In this document: positions 11,313-34,800 of the stretch, piece after piece
Layout of the letters: the number at the start of each line of letters is the position of its first letter
Numbering within the stretch: the stretch's first letter is position 1
NCBI GenBank assembly: GCA_947172415.1
Contig: OX359198.1
Location: 4,371,401-4,435,400 of the forward strand
DNA: 64,000 nt
Source of the DNA: Chondrosia reniformis
Lineage: Eukaryota; Porifera; Demospongiae; Chondrillida; Chondrillidae
Reading direction: 5' to 3'
The notes under the pieces: model-generated
Databases searched by the model: none
The model's input: the letters and a program-made list of their open reading frames with translations, nothing else
What the model was told of the DNA's origin: nothing
Translations under genes and position numbers: made by a program

Positions 11313-12479
11313 TAAGCCCTTTCTCATCAATCAGTACATGGTTATAACTCATCTTAAAAATAAGTTAGACCATAGGACCTGAAGTGTATACTGTATACTG
11401 CATGGAACTGAATACACTGGATATACTGTACGTATAACTGTTATAAACTGTCATGTCATTCGTGTATTATGTTACTCAAGGTACATACATCAATGAATTT
11501 CACATTATAGGACTGCACGTAGGTACTTGCATATAAAGAATAGTACTTCATCTATGTGTAGTCAGGAATAATATAGTTAATTATAAAATCATTGAATGTG
11601 CATTCATGTAATATAACAGGCTAAAAATGATCTATTTACAATTTAATGGTGGTCTTCAGGTATGCATGATTCCACATTACAAAATAAAATGGAAATTGTT
11701 TACACAGTTTTGACTGCATGCAGATGTTACACTATTATAAAACACGAACCAGTTAGCAACCACAGTATATAGATTAGATGTAAATACCTTGAAGCGGAGC
11801 TATATAAGACCACAAAGTTTGATTGCATTCACACTCATGCATATATGGCTACTGTGTCATAGACCAATTTTGTATCTTGCATATGAATAGCTGAAACATA
11901 TTTTCAAAAGTTATATAAGTATAAAATTGATCTATGACCCACCTGAGTCCAATTGGGTAATTTTAATAAACTGAATCTCTAGTTCTATAGCCCATGGCCA
12001 TGAAGGAAAGGCCCAATACTGCATGTATATATACACAAATAGTTTAGGAAACACATAGTCTGCTATATTTTATACATCTTATAATTACAGGCGACCATCT
12101 CATGTTGGTAACCACTTAGGGAGGTCCCCACTATAAGGGTATTATTGATTATTGTTTCTGCATTGTGTAGGTGTAGTTGACATAATAAATCCTGTAAACC
12201 CTCCCAATGAATACTTAGAATAACATACATTTTAATATGGTAAACTCTCAGTATATAAATAAGGTTGAAAATGGATACCGATAAGTGTTATGTTACAAAT
12301 GTTTAAGAATATGTATATTGATCAAAACATTATGGCAAGAGAAGAAAAAATTACCATTATCAATAAATTTACTTGATATATGTATTTAGAGTATACATGA
12401 ATTCATTGGAGGAACTTGATATCTACATAAGTGAATATAGTATACGTATAAATAGAAATCTTTGATAACTGATTTAGAG
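11313..12479. other. Spacer between death-domain units
   Basis: AT-rich, with no gene or repeat recognised. It may be intron if the three units belong to one ancestral gene. Confidence 0.4.
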
Positions 12480-12765
12480 GAGATTTCATAATCAAGTGCT
12501 ATCAGTCAATCCAATGTAACTTGTAGACGACTAGGAATTAGTGAAGCTGTACTTAGGCCAGCTGGGCAAACCTATCCGTTACACACTGAGGTGCCCCAGC
12601 AAACAGGTTCATGTATGCCCTAAAGGATTGGTATGATGGAAATGGTAGGATAGATGGTAAACCTGTACCAGTAACCTATGCTGTATTATGTGAGGCACTG
12701 GAACAAAGTAGATGTAGACAGGTTTCAGAGGATTTGAAGAAATGTTTGTTGTTCAGATTTACTTA
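12480..12765 (+). pseudogene. Broken death-domain-like unit
   Basis: This is a decayed paralogue of the 10996-11312 exon. The first half keeps SSAIxxxNVTCRRLGISEA in one frame. The second half keeps NRFMYALKDWYDGNG and VPVTYAVLCEALEQSRCRQV in another, so a frameshift lies between about 12560 and 12600. It ends ...SEDLKKCLLFRFT then TAA. A local duplication followed by loss of function is the simplest reading. Confidence 0.6.
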
Positions 12766-13130
12766 AAATGTTACTGAACATGTGTTGTTAGAAACATTTA
12801 CGCATATGATAAACATTCTATTTTACATAATATTTATGAATTCCACATGTATGGTTTAGGTACCAGTAAGTGGCAGCATACACCTTCCTCTAACTCTCAG
12901 ACCGGCCAAGGCAATGCAACACCCAATGGTACACATGTACATTTGTTGCAACATTAAATGTATTATTTATGTACAAAAATTAATTGCTACATAATAAAGA
13001 GGTTACATACCTACAGTAATCTTAACAGTTAATAAGAAGTATACCTTAAGTTAAATCCATACGTATATATAGGAATATATACAGATATGTACGTATTTAA
13101 TTTTCTTATGCATGTATGTTATATATACAG

Positions 13131-13404
13131 AGCTATCTGCGAGGGGTCCACCTACAATAGAAACCTTGCTACCTTATGTTGGCAAACTATCAAGCAAATT
13201 GCTACCATTAGGAATAGTCCTTGGTATTAAGGACCATGTCCTCTCCATACAATCTGGTGAATTAACACCTCAGGACAAGTGCACATTGATTCTCAACAAA
13301 TGGTTAGAGATCACTAAGAATCCAAGTTCTGTAACAAGCTAAAGCAACCAGGACTAGATATGACTCAACTAGCTGAAGAAATTGCTAAAGACAAATGTTT
13401 GTAA
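13131..13404 (+). pseudogene. Third death-domain-like unit, frameshifted
   Basis: After acceptor tatatacag the frame reads LSARGPPTIETLLPYVGKLS, then LGIVLGIKDHVLSIQSG and LILNKWLEITKNPS. It then hits a stop at 13340-13342. Shifting by one base near 13326 restores FCNKLKQPGLDMTQLAEEIA and KDKCL before TAA at 13402-13404, which supplies the expected last helices. It is more diverged from the other two units than they are from each other. A sequencing error or an unusual intron would be alternatives to a true frameshift. Confidence 0.5.
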
Positions 13405-14300
13405 AATTGGAATATTTTCTTATTAGTGTGTTAGCAAAAACATTCACTACCTACATACATAAAATAACATACGTATGTATGTATATCTATAGTACCTCCA
13501 CTAGTAATATATAGTAATGCTGTATACTCTCCTCCACTCTTGTATTCTTTTATTATTATACTAAGTCATTGGTGTGGAAAATGTACATACATACATGTAT
13601 TAATGTGTGAACCACAATGCATTGCTTAAGAGTAAATAAGGTAATAAAATATTTTTAAAGTGTCATGCATTCTGCAATATCATAGGTTCCCACTTTGTAT
13701 ACTATTATGTATGTTATAAATGATACATACAGCCTAGTTCCTTTAGCCTCAAATGGATATCAATCATACAAGGCTGCACAAGGAAAGTATGTTATAGTTT
13801 AATTGTTTATGACTCACTAGCCAAATGTAGTTGCAATTATAATGCTTTTTAGTTTGTTTTTAACACACCTTGAGGCCATGGATTGAAGTTCACAGCTCTA
13901 CATACGTACATATGGATATGCAATAATATTATGATGTTCTTTAAAATCATAATTATACATTGGTGGATTAGAATAAATTTCTGCTGCAGCTAAGTACTTA
14001 TGAATATTATCTTTAATACTTCTTTGAAGTATAGACTTATAGCATGCAGCACATAGAGGGTTAAACGTTTTGCCAGTTTTGCTTGGCAATAGTACTCTCA
14101 GAGGTTGTCTTGACATCAAAAGAAAATGTCTGTAGTTCTCCATTCTTCTTTTTAATAACTAATCTTCAGTTAAGGCTGAAATGGTCTAATACATTTAATT
14201 ACAGTATTCCATATACGTACGTATATGTACCACCTCAATGAATAATATAATATTCTCCAACCAATCACTTTCTAGCATTTATATAGTACATACAAGTATG
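13405..14300. other. AT-rich spacer
   Basis: Contains several TACGTA-type words and nothing else recognised. Confidence 0.4.
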
Positions 14301-14309
14301 CATTAAATG

Positions 14310-14440
14310 TGGGATTCCCAGTGGAGATTGGAATAGGAAGAAAACCCTTGTATATTTGTACAAACCTCTAATTAGGTTTAGTGCTCTATAAAGTAGATGT
14401 ATAGCATGTAAAAATAGGGGACTTTAAGATGGGCTTCATT
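14310..14440 (+). repeat. Decayed copy of the 9.7-kb repeat
   Basis: Shares gattcccag, then aagaaaac...cttgtat, aggtttagt, ctctata and tagcatgta in the same order as the copies at 9680-9860 and 42708-42880. The hammerhead part is lost. Confidence 0.6.
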
Positions 14441-14994
14441 TGACTATGGATTTTAGATGTATCATGTTGAAAGTGGTGTGTTAGAGCATTCACATACACT
14501 ATAAAACTAATGCCTAACATCTGCGTATGTAAAATAAATGATAAAATGTTTGCACGTCAGCAGTCAAAATGATTGCTTTATAATTTATATATATGTGTAT
14601 TACACTTTCAGAAATATGTATGTAAATGTACATGTTTGTACTGTCCATAATGCTTGAAAGTATACGTACAACCTGATAAAAATGGGCATATGTACGTAGT
14701 TTTAATTTTTCACAGGCAGTCTCTTCATGCGTTAATAAGCTATACGGTATACCTACATGCAACATACAACAATGATGTCCTTAACTGTGACACATGGAAA
14801 AGTGTTTAGGATACATCCTCGAATCTGATCATTTGAACTGAAGTATCAAACTGAACTGAAGCTACAGACAGCTGCAGATCTCTAAGCACCCTTGAGCAGA
14901 GACACCAGAAATAACATTATACAATCAGCATTAGCTGCACTGCTGGAATGTACATAGACATACGTACATGCACACATGTTACGTATATACACAG

Positions 14995-15145
14995 GGTTTC
15001 ATCCAGTAATTTTTGGAAGGGGGGACTGACTTTAAAATTTTTGCAGGGGCGGTGTCATACTCTGATAAAATAGTTAAGTGGCAACCTAAAAACTCTTCAG
15101 CAAGAAGGGGGTGAATGCCTTACCTAGTCCCCCCTGAATGAAGCC
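14995..15145. mobile_element. Small MITE with terminal inverted repeats
   Basis: Ends ggtttcatccag and ctgaatgaagcc are imperfect reverse complements. G-rich (ggaaggggggact) and C-rich (ctagtcccccc) inner arms also pair. No coding content. Confidence 0.65.
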
Positions 15146-15257
15146 ATGATACGTATTGTTTCTAAAAAGTTGCATGCCAATAGACATGCCTTTTAGCAGA
15201 ATCTTTAAACTGTTATAATGAGCTCAAGTAGGACATTCTGTTAAACATAAAACACAA

Positions 15258-15400
15258 ACATACTCTGCTTGTGCTATTCGCATGTGTGCCTCTTCAGCTG
15301 CTTTAAGCTTATCTTTGTATCTTTGATATCTTCTCTTCTGTCTTTCTCATTTTTTCGATTCAACATGCTATCATAACTGCTAAGGAATACCAGTAGTGGA
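15258..15400 (-). pseudogene. Coding-like coiled-coil remnant
   Basis: On the - strand one frame reads SYDSMLNRKNE. A one-base shift in an A/G-rich run then gives ERQKRRYQRYKDKLKAAEEA and HMRIAQAEY. The charged heptad-like composition looks like coiled coil. It is broken by the shift, and no neighbouring exon was found. Family unknown. Confidence 0.3.
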
Positions 15401-15863
15401 GTTGTTTTAGTGGGAAAACACATGGTTACAAGAGTACAGTACGTAAACAAATAAAGTCATACATTTAGAGAAATATAAACATACAACACATATAAAAGAA
15501 AAACAAGAATTGATCTTTTAATAATTTGAAACAGCCACAAATCATTAACCTATTTCTATAAAGGTACAAAATGAGTACAGCTATATAGTTTCAACATAGA
15601 TCACTGGGGAAAATATACTTTAAAGCAACTATGAAAACTTTCCTATAAAAAAAACCAAAGCAATTAACATCACCATGATTTTCAACTACGTGGACCCATA
15701 TATATATATATACTCAGCCCATTTTCTCCGCATTATTCCCGCATTATTCCGGAAGGACATTTGGCCCTATTATGCTCGAAATTATGCTCACATAATGTAC
15801 GCAGGCCTAATCATGTGACAAGGATAACCCTACAGAAGTGGCATATATTCTGATTTTTAAGTG

Positions 15864-15953
15864 ACTTAACCATACACATGTTTGGGGACACCATCCCTAC
15901 TTGCGGTTATCCTGATGTGTATGCCCAAACATGGAAGTGATTTGTATGGTTAA
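15864..15953. mobile_element. Foldback element, 'cccaaacacagaagtg' family
   Basis: Arms starting cttaaccatac and ending gtatggttaag pair, with inner atgtttgggg / cccaaacat. Related foldbacks occur at about 50480-50545 and 63295-63385, sharing cccaaacacagaagtg. Confidence 0.6.
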
Positions 15954-16734
15954 GACATTTATATTTCATATAATTATAATTATCAATCCTTTCCAGTTAA
16001 TGCAATCTTATAATTGCATGATCCTGATTGAATGGCGTCTTCTGCAGGAAGGACCTCCTTCTATTATGTTGGGTGATTGATTTCACTGAGAGACCTACTT
16101 TTTCTCAGTTGCATCAATGGTTGCAACCTTATTCACAAAGTGTCAAACCGTTTGACCTGGAGTTCAACAACTAGAGCTCAGAGTCACTTGTAGAAGCTCA
16201 ATGTATCATCACACTATAAAAGAACAGAAAAGTTGATTAGAAACTGTGGGCACCATCTGATACTTAATTCTTGTTCTGTGAAGGCTGCAATTCAAGGTGG
16301 ATTAATTCAGTTTTGTCCCAAGTTTTATGTATGTCTACAGTCCCTTATACCTTTTGTGAAAAAGGGGCTGGCTGTAGGTATCCACACATGCAAACACAAG
16401 ATTGTGACACCTTTTCGCTATTGGTTGTGGATCTTTAGGAGCCTATATATATATGTATGGATACGTGAACATATGTAACATGTATACAGCATAATAAGCA
16501 CTGAAAATGTCTTACTGTTACGCATAAAATTTTATGTTTACATTTTTTACAGTTTCCTTTTAATTGTTGAGTTACAAAATTTAATACTGCAGATAGTTTA
16601 AATATACAAGCTGCTAATTAGATTTACTTTATTTTACTTATAAGAGATTTTGTAAAGGTAAGACCTTTTTAATGCTTAGTATTGTATTATATGAAGATAA
16701 AAATGTTTGACATATATACCAGTACTTTTGGTCC

Positions 16735-17140
16735 AATCAGACCCATTGAAGAAACGGCAGTAGAGCTATCTCTCACCCTGACTTTCCATTTGTCTTCTTT
16801 GAAGTAAATCAAAACAGGCACTCATCTCTTCATAGGCTATATTGCATGTCCATTCCTTTTAGCCAGGTATTTAAATAGACCTTGTCTGGTGTAATCATCT
16901 ATAGCCATCTCTCCAGTATCAGGTAATTAGGAGGTTGGTGGATGGAAATGCTGAAGCCTTGTGACTTTCCAAGCTCTAGGTAGGTCTCCCTCACTTTAAC
17001 TTGGGATAAGGATCCCATAATTACATGCAGCAGTAGTTCCCAGTGCACCTACAAAAAGGAACTCTTCTTTCGTATTGTGCGCTTTGGCAAGGCACTCAAA
17101 CCAATTAAATAAGTTGACAGGCATAATGTCCCCCTATGGA
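16735..17140 (-). pseudogene. Decayed transposon ORF
   Basis: The - strand shows protein-like blocks in shifting frames: GDIMPVNLFNWFECLAKAHN, EEFLFVGALGTTAA, SLSQVKVRETYLELGKSQGF and YEEMSACFDLLQRRQMESQG. They recall a P-loop/primase-type ORF in invertebrate mobile elements, where a phrase like 'YEEMSxFFDLxQRKQxEGxxER' occurs. At least three frame changes or stops interrupt it. The identification is from memory. Confidence 0.45.
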
Positions 17141-17439
17141 AAGGGAATTTCTGTAGCTCTTCTTGTTACCCTCTGGGATGCAGCATTGGTTAAGAAGGTA
17201 TAGGGCCTAGATTAAGCATTCTTGGCCTCTTGGACAGTGAAGTAAAGGATGCCAGGATAATTGACTCAGTTGCTGATTCAGAAGTTAACTTATACATATT
17301 ATCACTTGAATTGGTTCTTTTATAGCTACAGCATCATTTTCACTCTTTGATGTACTGTACTATTATCACCTTCTGTACAGGTAGCTAGTGCATTAATTTC
17401 TTTAATTTCTACTTCTGCTGTGACAGTCCTTTTTACAAA

Positions 17440-18085
17440 CAGTGATCAGAGAGAACAAGTCACAAAAAGCCTTCATTTGTTATGTCTAGTTGCTGAAGTA
17501 GGTATGTCCATAGAATGGTCTTGGTATACATTATGAGTATCTACCCTAAGTACATATAACATTGTGCAAAGCCATGACCCTAGCTTTGTTCCTATATACC
17601 TATAATCTGTTACTGCTAACTCTAACCCTAAAATGGTGTCCGTCTGAAAAGTGATAGTGAGTATTATGCAACATGTCGTGTAATTTGGATATTCCTTATG
17701 GTATATGTGTGATCACCCAATAAAGGTGAGTTGTGTATATTGGTAGTTAATACGAGTATGTGTCACTGTTGTGTGTTTCTATAAGCAGTGATCAGAGGAA
17801 ACAAAAGTAAGTGAAAGTCCTTCTTTGCTTATGTCTAGAAGAGCTACTGAAGTTTGGGGATGTCAATTCAAGGGTATAAGGAGTTTTATAGATTATGTTT
17901 ATATAGTTATATCGTTTCTATATATACACCTAATCCTATATATAACTAAAACTATATATTGAGTGTTATACGAGAACACATCATGCAGTTTGGGTATTAA
18001 TTACTGTATGTGTGATTATGTGATTAACAGGTGAGGTGTATGGGTATAGTTAATTTGAGTATGTGTTGTTGTATGTTCATAGCTT
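17440..18085. repeat. About 350-bp tandem duplication
   Basis: Copy 1 (about 17440-17760) and copy 2 (about 17790-18085) share in order cagtgatcagag, cttatgtctag, the 'aacacat/aacatg..gt..tttgg.tatt' block, gtatgtgtgat and gagtatgtgt. Nothing coding is seen. Confidence 0.65.
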
Positions 18086-18349
18086 TGTTTTTGGAGGATT
18101 TTCTTGTATTGCTACTTTTTAAAGATTTGTTATTTGTTGGAACAAGTGCCATCCCTACTTTTTGAATCATTTTTTAAATGTTTTTATTTATCTTTTATAT
18201 ATTTCTTTCCGTAACATGAAGCCATACAACGTAATCGGTGAATGAAAACAGTAGCAGCCCCTAAAAATATTTCTACATAAAGGCAATATTAATATTGTTA
18301 CTATGCCTATATGTGACATGTTAATCAGAGAGTATGGTAGTACTCTCTA

Positions 18350-18735
18350 AGTAGGAATGGCCGGAAAAAATTGGCCACCCTATCCAATGTATTAGCAAGC
18401 AACACCTCATAAATCATTAACGAAGCGATTTTCGGTTATATTGGGTTATTTGCAGCCATTAATGCACGCATTCCTAAATGCCAAAACATGTTTCTACAGC
18501 GTTCAAAAAGTGGTTAACCAGGAATAGGCCCATTTCCAAAGTTCCTTTTTTCTTCTTTTATTGAATGGACTACCGCTAATATGCGAACTTATGTGGACAC
18601 GTAAAAGTTATAAATCGTCATAAGTATTTCCAAACTAGGGAATAGACAGCCCTAAGTCTGAATGCGCTCTATAAGAAGCGTGAAAAGCTAAAATTGTGGT
18701 CTTCTTGGACGCCATTTTTAGATAGAAAATTCCTA
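18350..18735. repeat. Dispersed repeat, 'aactagggaatagac' family
   Basis: Contains aaactagggaatagacagcc and ataagaagcgtgaaaagc. Related copies lie at 47540-47760 (opposite orientation, left half), 50720-50880 (opposite), 62180-62490 and about 63100-63210. It lies just past the 3' end of the kinase gene and shows no coding capacity. Confidence 0.7.
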
Positions 18736-18863
18736 ATAATGACATTATTATTGTTGTATATACAGTATACATACATACGTAATGTAGGACCAATTGTGTA
18801 GTGTAAGGTACTAAAGAATAAACTGTCTAGAATCTACACATTAATACTATAAATCAATTAACT

Positions 18864-28863
<10,000 letters not shown>

Positions 28864-31800
28864 CTAAGATGCAGCTGGTATTGACTTATTTGGTCCTTGC
28901 AAAGCCCTGTCTGACTTTTCTGCCTCTTCCAAACATTTTTCTCTCATTACTTCCATCAAAATTCGTTTCCATGTTGTAAATTTTCCTTTCAACTAATGAC
29001 AGTAATTACAAAGTATACATTAAATTAGCAACCACATTAGAGTCTTTAGGGTAACAAATTAAGAGTAGCACCTGCTTACCTCTTTTATGTGGAGCTCTTC
29101 TTCTCTGCCCAGCATTTGTACAAAGTTACTTAATTCAGGATAAGAAAAACCAGTCCACTGTAAGCGATATGGAGTGAATATATACAGTACATGGGGAATC
29201 CATGCAGAAATATACAAACATGCATCAGGAAACATGATATTTGACTTCCAATAGCTAAAATTGTGCATCCACCAACCAGTTTGAGAAAGACATGAATTTA
29301 GATATTCCGTAGTAGATGTGCATAGAGGATATATACCAGTGGGAGTGTCTCTTGTTTCAATACAGGCATAAAACCAAAGTGTACTAATGAGCTATAATGT
29401 ACAAATGTAGCTATTTATAGTTACATTCATAAGAGTACCTGAATTGAGCCATCAGTGTTGTCTCTGAGCACCAGTTTTGAAAATCGGTCCTCTTCCGTAC
29501 TGTCCACCAGGATTTTTAAAGGATGCTCTTCATTGAAAAGCCGTCGGGCTACAAACCAGGAAATAAGCAAATTAATTATTATTATTCTACGGTACATCCT
29601 ATAAAAAAGTTGAATGTACTGTACGAATTGCATTTCAAGATCCTGACACTAAAATGACAAACATTGAAACAAAAGTTGTAAAGTCTTCTATGCAGAAACT
29701 AAAATTGGATAGCCAATTTGATCAAGCAGAAGCATCTTCAACAAATTTCCCCCTTCTCAACAACTGCTGGAGTGCACCAGAGAAAAGGGTGCGGTGCCTC
29801 TTCATGGGCATTTGCCTGACTAATTGATGAACATGGCTTCCTTTTACACAAAGGGACTTTTAGGGACACAATTTGTTTGAGGTACGGGTGGAAGATCCAG
29901 AGTTTGCCCCTTCAATGTACCTGTAGTGACCCTCTCTCTATAGACCATGCCATTATATGCCAAAAGTTTTTCAATTTTGTGGCACAATGAAATCTGTGAT
30001 TTAATTGCTAACTCATTGAATGAAGTTTGGTCAAACACCAGTATTGAATCTGGTCTACAATCCCTTAGTGGTGAAACTTTTAAATTATGGCCTACCAACA
30101 TTGATGATGATGATGCCCGAGTTGACATTAGGGCAAGTGTTTTCTGGATGACGGCTCAAGAGGTATTATTTGACATTAGGAGATTTCACCCAAGCACCCT
30201 TTCATACCATAATAAGAAACTACCAGCTCTATACAAACAACATGAAAATTCTAAGAAGAGAGAATATAGTGCAAGGATTAAGAAGGTTGAGTGGGGTGTT
30301 TTCACACCTCTGGTTCTTTCAAAACCTGGTGGAATGGCATGTGAATGCACCACATTTTATAAACGCTTGGCTGATCGATTATCTGACTAACGTAGGATGA
30401 AATATTCTCTTGTTATAGGATGGTTCAGAGTTAGAATCTCCTTTGCCTTGTTGAGATCCACTATTAGGGCTCTTCAAAGGACCCGAAGCTCTGCTAACAC
30501 ACCAGTGGATATCACAATAGCGTCCAAAGAGAGTTTCCATCATTAACTGTTATCAATTCCAAAAATGACTTTTTTTTCAACTAACATATATTAATAATTA
30601 GGTGGGCATAAAATTCTTCTTTCTAATGTATAATCACTCTCTCTCTCTTGTTCTTTTTCATTAAAAGTACCTATTATTATCCTATAAAAACGTTAAACAG
30701 TCTACGAGCATAGTACGGATATATGTATGGGTATTCAACATCTACAGTACGGGCGTAGCTTGACTAGGCAAGGGGTATAATGTGGGTAAAACTACAGGCA
30801 ATCAACGTATGGGTGAAAACCAAGCGACACTCCTATGGATGTGTGAACATACACAAAAGAAGTGCTAATTGCTGGGGCATTCCTTCTTTAAGGAATTTCT
30901 TACTCAAAGGGGTGTCTCGTAAGGTGCTACGTTATAGTGACATCAAGATCTTCCAGGCAGGTTTTATTCATCTCAGTACTCTTACCATGTGGCATTTGAG
31001 TTCTTGGAGCAGATCACAGCAGGGATACTCTCAATTTACAAGACACTTCGATATGTAGATCTTCATCAGCTTTATACAAACCATAAATGTTCCAGTGACA
31101 ATGTACAATGACATGCTAAGTGCAGTCACTCAGGTGACTAGCTAACCAATCTAGACTAAGGATAGCCAATGTAGATCCCTCAAATATCTTAGCTTCCAAG
31201 CGACTAATACGTAGCATTCATACTGTGAACAAGTTTTATGTACATACGTAGGTACGTATATGGTGTAAACAATAAATGATAAACAAATTATCCTTACAAT
31301 TACATTGGGTGACTTTCATGTGAGTTAAAGTGCATGTACATTGAAACTTACTGTCTGTTTGATGTTCCTCAAATAATGCAAACTTGTTTGGATGATCAGT
31401 CACACAAAACTTCTTTAGTAATATAGATATTAGCTGGAAGTGGATTAATAAGTATAACTACTACTTAGGTAATTTTTCCTACATACGCATATGATACTGT
31501 TTTGTTAGGCTTATTTATAGTCATCATCTTAACCATTTTGAGCCTCAAAATTATAAAGAATGGCAATTATGTTTACTCAAACAATGCCATTCGCAAACAA
31601 GTATAAAGTGTTATGATATGTATAATGGTATTTGCATATAAACCTATAATATATCTATCCATCTATCTAGCTACCCAGCTATCTACGTATGTACCTACCT
31701 ACCTACGTACCTATGAATATATCTACCTACCAATCTATCTATCTATTCATCTATCTACTCATCTAAGAGATAAGCGTAACAGGCAGCCCCTAAAACATAG

Positions 31801-34800
31801 CATGTAGAGAATTAACATACTCAAGGCTTTTACTGTAATTATAAACCACACAGAGTGATAACTTCTAAACACACAGCTATACGTATAGCGGGAAACTCTT
31901 GCAAGGACTTTAACCCCAAATTGCAAAACTTTCTTCCACCATTTTTTGCTATGGAAGAAACTTTCACGAGTTTCATATGTTCTAGCTACATATGTCTCAC
32001 TTTCTGCAACTGTGGTTCAAGTCTGTCAATGCATTGTGAAAATAAGAATCGTGAACATTTATTCTGACTACTATTTTCAAGATGCACGAAAATTTCCCGC
32101 TATAAGGTAATACGTAAAACAGCAGCAGCAGTCCAAGTCCCAATTTTAGTCTTTCTAAGCTACGTACATATGTAGATTTTAAAACCTTGTAATGGTCATT
32201 CTATAATAGGTAATACTGCCATTTTATGTGTTCCCTACATCAAGAAGTACATACAGCATATCTATCTGACTATAGCCAGGCAATGATATCCTATGAACAC
32301 ATTTAAGGTTTCTTTATCCTCTCAACTAAATCCAGTGTCCATAAAGACAAGGACACAAAGGGACATACGTATAAGCCAAGGTCAACACTGGAGTAGACCC
32401 TGCTGCCAGAAAAATAGCACCACCTTAATCCCAGTCTAGCTGCTAGCCAATGCTACTCACTACACAAGGGAGTAACCCATACAAAGTGGAAGTACGTAAT
32501 GGGCTGTGGTGGGCTACCCTAATACCTAAGGGACAATTTACTAATTTTAGCACAAACTATAAAGGCTTGATATGAAGATAGACAGTTGTGTGCGAGTCCA
32601 CATACATGGTTATATGATTTTCTGCATCAATGAATTCTACTATTCAACTAACTCTTTAATGCTGCCAACACAGTCTAACCTAATGGTGACTAGACTACGG
32701 AAGTTTTTCTGTGCTAAAAAGTTATGTGTCATGTTTACAGTAGCTTAAGTGGAACAAATACATCATATGTACATACATCCTTAAAAAGTGTCCAATAATA
32801 TTATAATTGGCTATACAGAATACGTACGTACATAGGTTCACCAACATCATAATTTTAAGAGGGCTCTTGCTCTCAATACATGAAAGGATGTGCACATGCG
32901 TACCTCTAATGTGGTTGTTGAGTTGCTAATATGTACCAATCTATTGGCATCCGTTGGAAGGTAAAATGTAGTCTGTGAGAGAGAGAGAGAGAGAGGACAT
33001 TCAAGTTGGGGCTTCACAGGATAGTAATACATGTCCTGTAATAGTCAAAATGCTGCAGTGGATGTATGACAGCCACTGAGTAATATAGAAATATATAAAA
33101 TTTATTTAAGCTATGTCGATTTAATATTGTATAAACATTGTAATACTTTTGTCATTAATTTTCTTGTGAATATCTGGTAAAATAGTCATAACTACATAGA
33201 GTATTTGCAATGATGTCACAACTTTGATGAAATTTCAGCCATCTATCATTTTGGTGCACAACTGTTCCATGTGTAACATGGAATCCATCAAAGCTTTCTA
33301 ACTATGGAGGAAACCAGCTACTGCGGTGAAAATGTGCTACCTGAAGAAACTGAGGTTGTGCACCAAAATAATGGCAGCAACTAATTATGAGATGTCACAT
33401 GAAAACGTTCTATAGGTATGTACTTCAACATACGTACATACGTACATATGTTGTTTAGTTCTAGAACTGTTTAAAAATGTTTACCATACGTATTTGTCTG
33501 TATAGAAATTGGGTTTGGAATAGAGGGTGAGATCTCTCAAATTGACAGACTGGATCGAGGGGTAAACTGATCACTACATCTAACCAGGTTACACTGCAGT
33601 AGTGATGTCAAAGTGATAGTTCTTTCAAGTAAAAAGCTGTTAAGTGCACTGCATAGAAGACTACGTTAGCAGTTGCTTGGCAGATGAGTGCAGATGGCAA
33701 GAGAATTATTTTAAAGAAACCGGGATTATATACATATGATTGATTTTGATTGAAAAATGGCGGAAGTCTTCAAGTTTGAGCTGATCTTGTGCATGATTGT
33801 CCTACGAATTTTACATGACGGCGTGAATGTTGTAATTTCGCATTCGAACTTGCACCCATTGGCGGTTGATGAACAGCCTTTCTCTACCTCCTCTCTCTTC
33901 ACAATGTGTTGTTCAGATACCTTGGGATCGCACGTAGTCTTTTATGGCAGAGGCTTCCGACCCCCCGGAATTACCAGATATGGGAGTCGGCGTAGGATTT
34001 GTCCTTCTTTGGCAGTCGGGCACAAAGTGGGTTGGAAATCAGTATCATCTCTTTTTATTATATGCCTCCTGCTGTCCGGTGATGTTAAGATTAATCCTGG
34101 ACCTAAGTACAGGTTCCGTGTGGCAGGTGTGAAAAACCTGTGCGGGCCAACCAAAAGGGTATACAGTGTGATGAGTGTAACAGGTGGTTCCACTGCATTT
34201 ATGAACAAGTACCCCCAGCAGTTTATTCTACTCTTGCTAATGGAGATGACAACTGGTTCTGTTCCCTCTGCTCTTTGCCATCTTTCTCAGACAGTTTCTT
34301 TGATTCCCCAACCTCCCCTGATCATACCTCCCACTGTACCTTGGAGTTAAGTGGCGATACCTCAATACTCTCCACACTGTCAGATGTGATGAAAAGGTGC
34401 AGGAAGGGTCTTGTTTTCTGTCATCTTAATGTGTGGAGCTTGCTCCGATGTGTTGATGAGATACATGATCTTATTGTGCCTCTTGGAGATGGCAGACTGT
34501 TCCTTTCTCTGAGTGAGACCTGGCTGGACAGTAACTGCCCTGAGGTGTGATATTGATTCCTGGGTTCAAGGTTTTTAGAAGAGAAAGATGTGGGCGTGGT
34601 AGTGGTGTTGCTATATTCTGCCTTGATGGATCTCGCTGCAAAAGGAGAGAGGACCTGGAGTGTTGTGATGTAGAAGCTGTCTGGATTGAGCTTGTAACAA
34701 GCAAGAAGAAGTCTTTGCTAGTGTGCACCATCTACCGCCCTGGATGCAAATTCTTCACTAACCTGTCAATCATGTTGGAGAATGCCAACAAGGAATGTAA

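Noticed and set aside
31613..31807. Open frame with STYVPTYLRTYEYIYLPIYL
   Set aside because: Translation of a TCTA/CTAC microsatellite.
32973..33032. Extending the RASSF exon through the (GA)n run (ECPLSLSLSQ...)
   Set aside because: On the gene strand this is a ctctct...cacag polypyrimidine tract and acceptor. Splicing at 32972 keeps phase and matches the family.
33942..34208. Minus-strand open frame opposite the LINE 2 leader
   Set aside because: A shadow of the LINE coding strand with no domain match.
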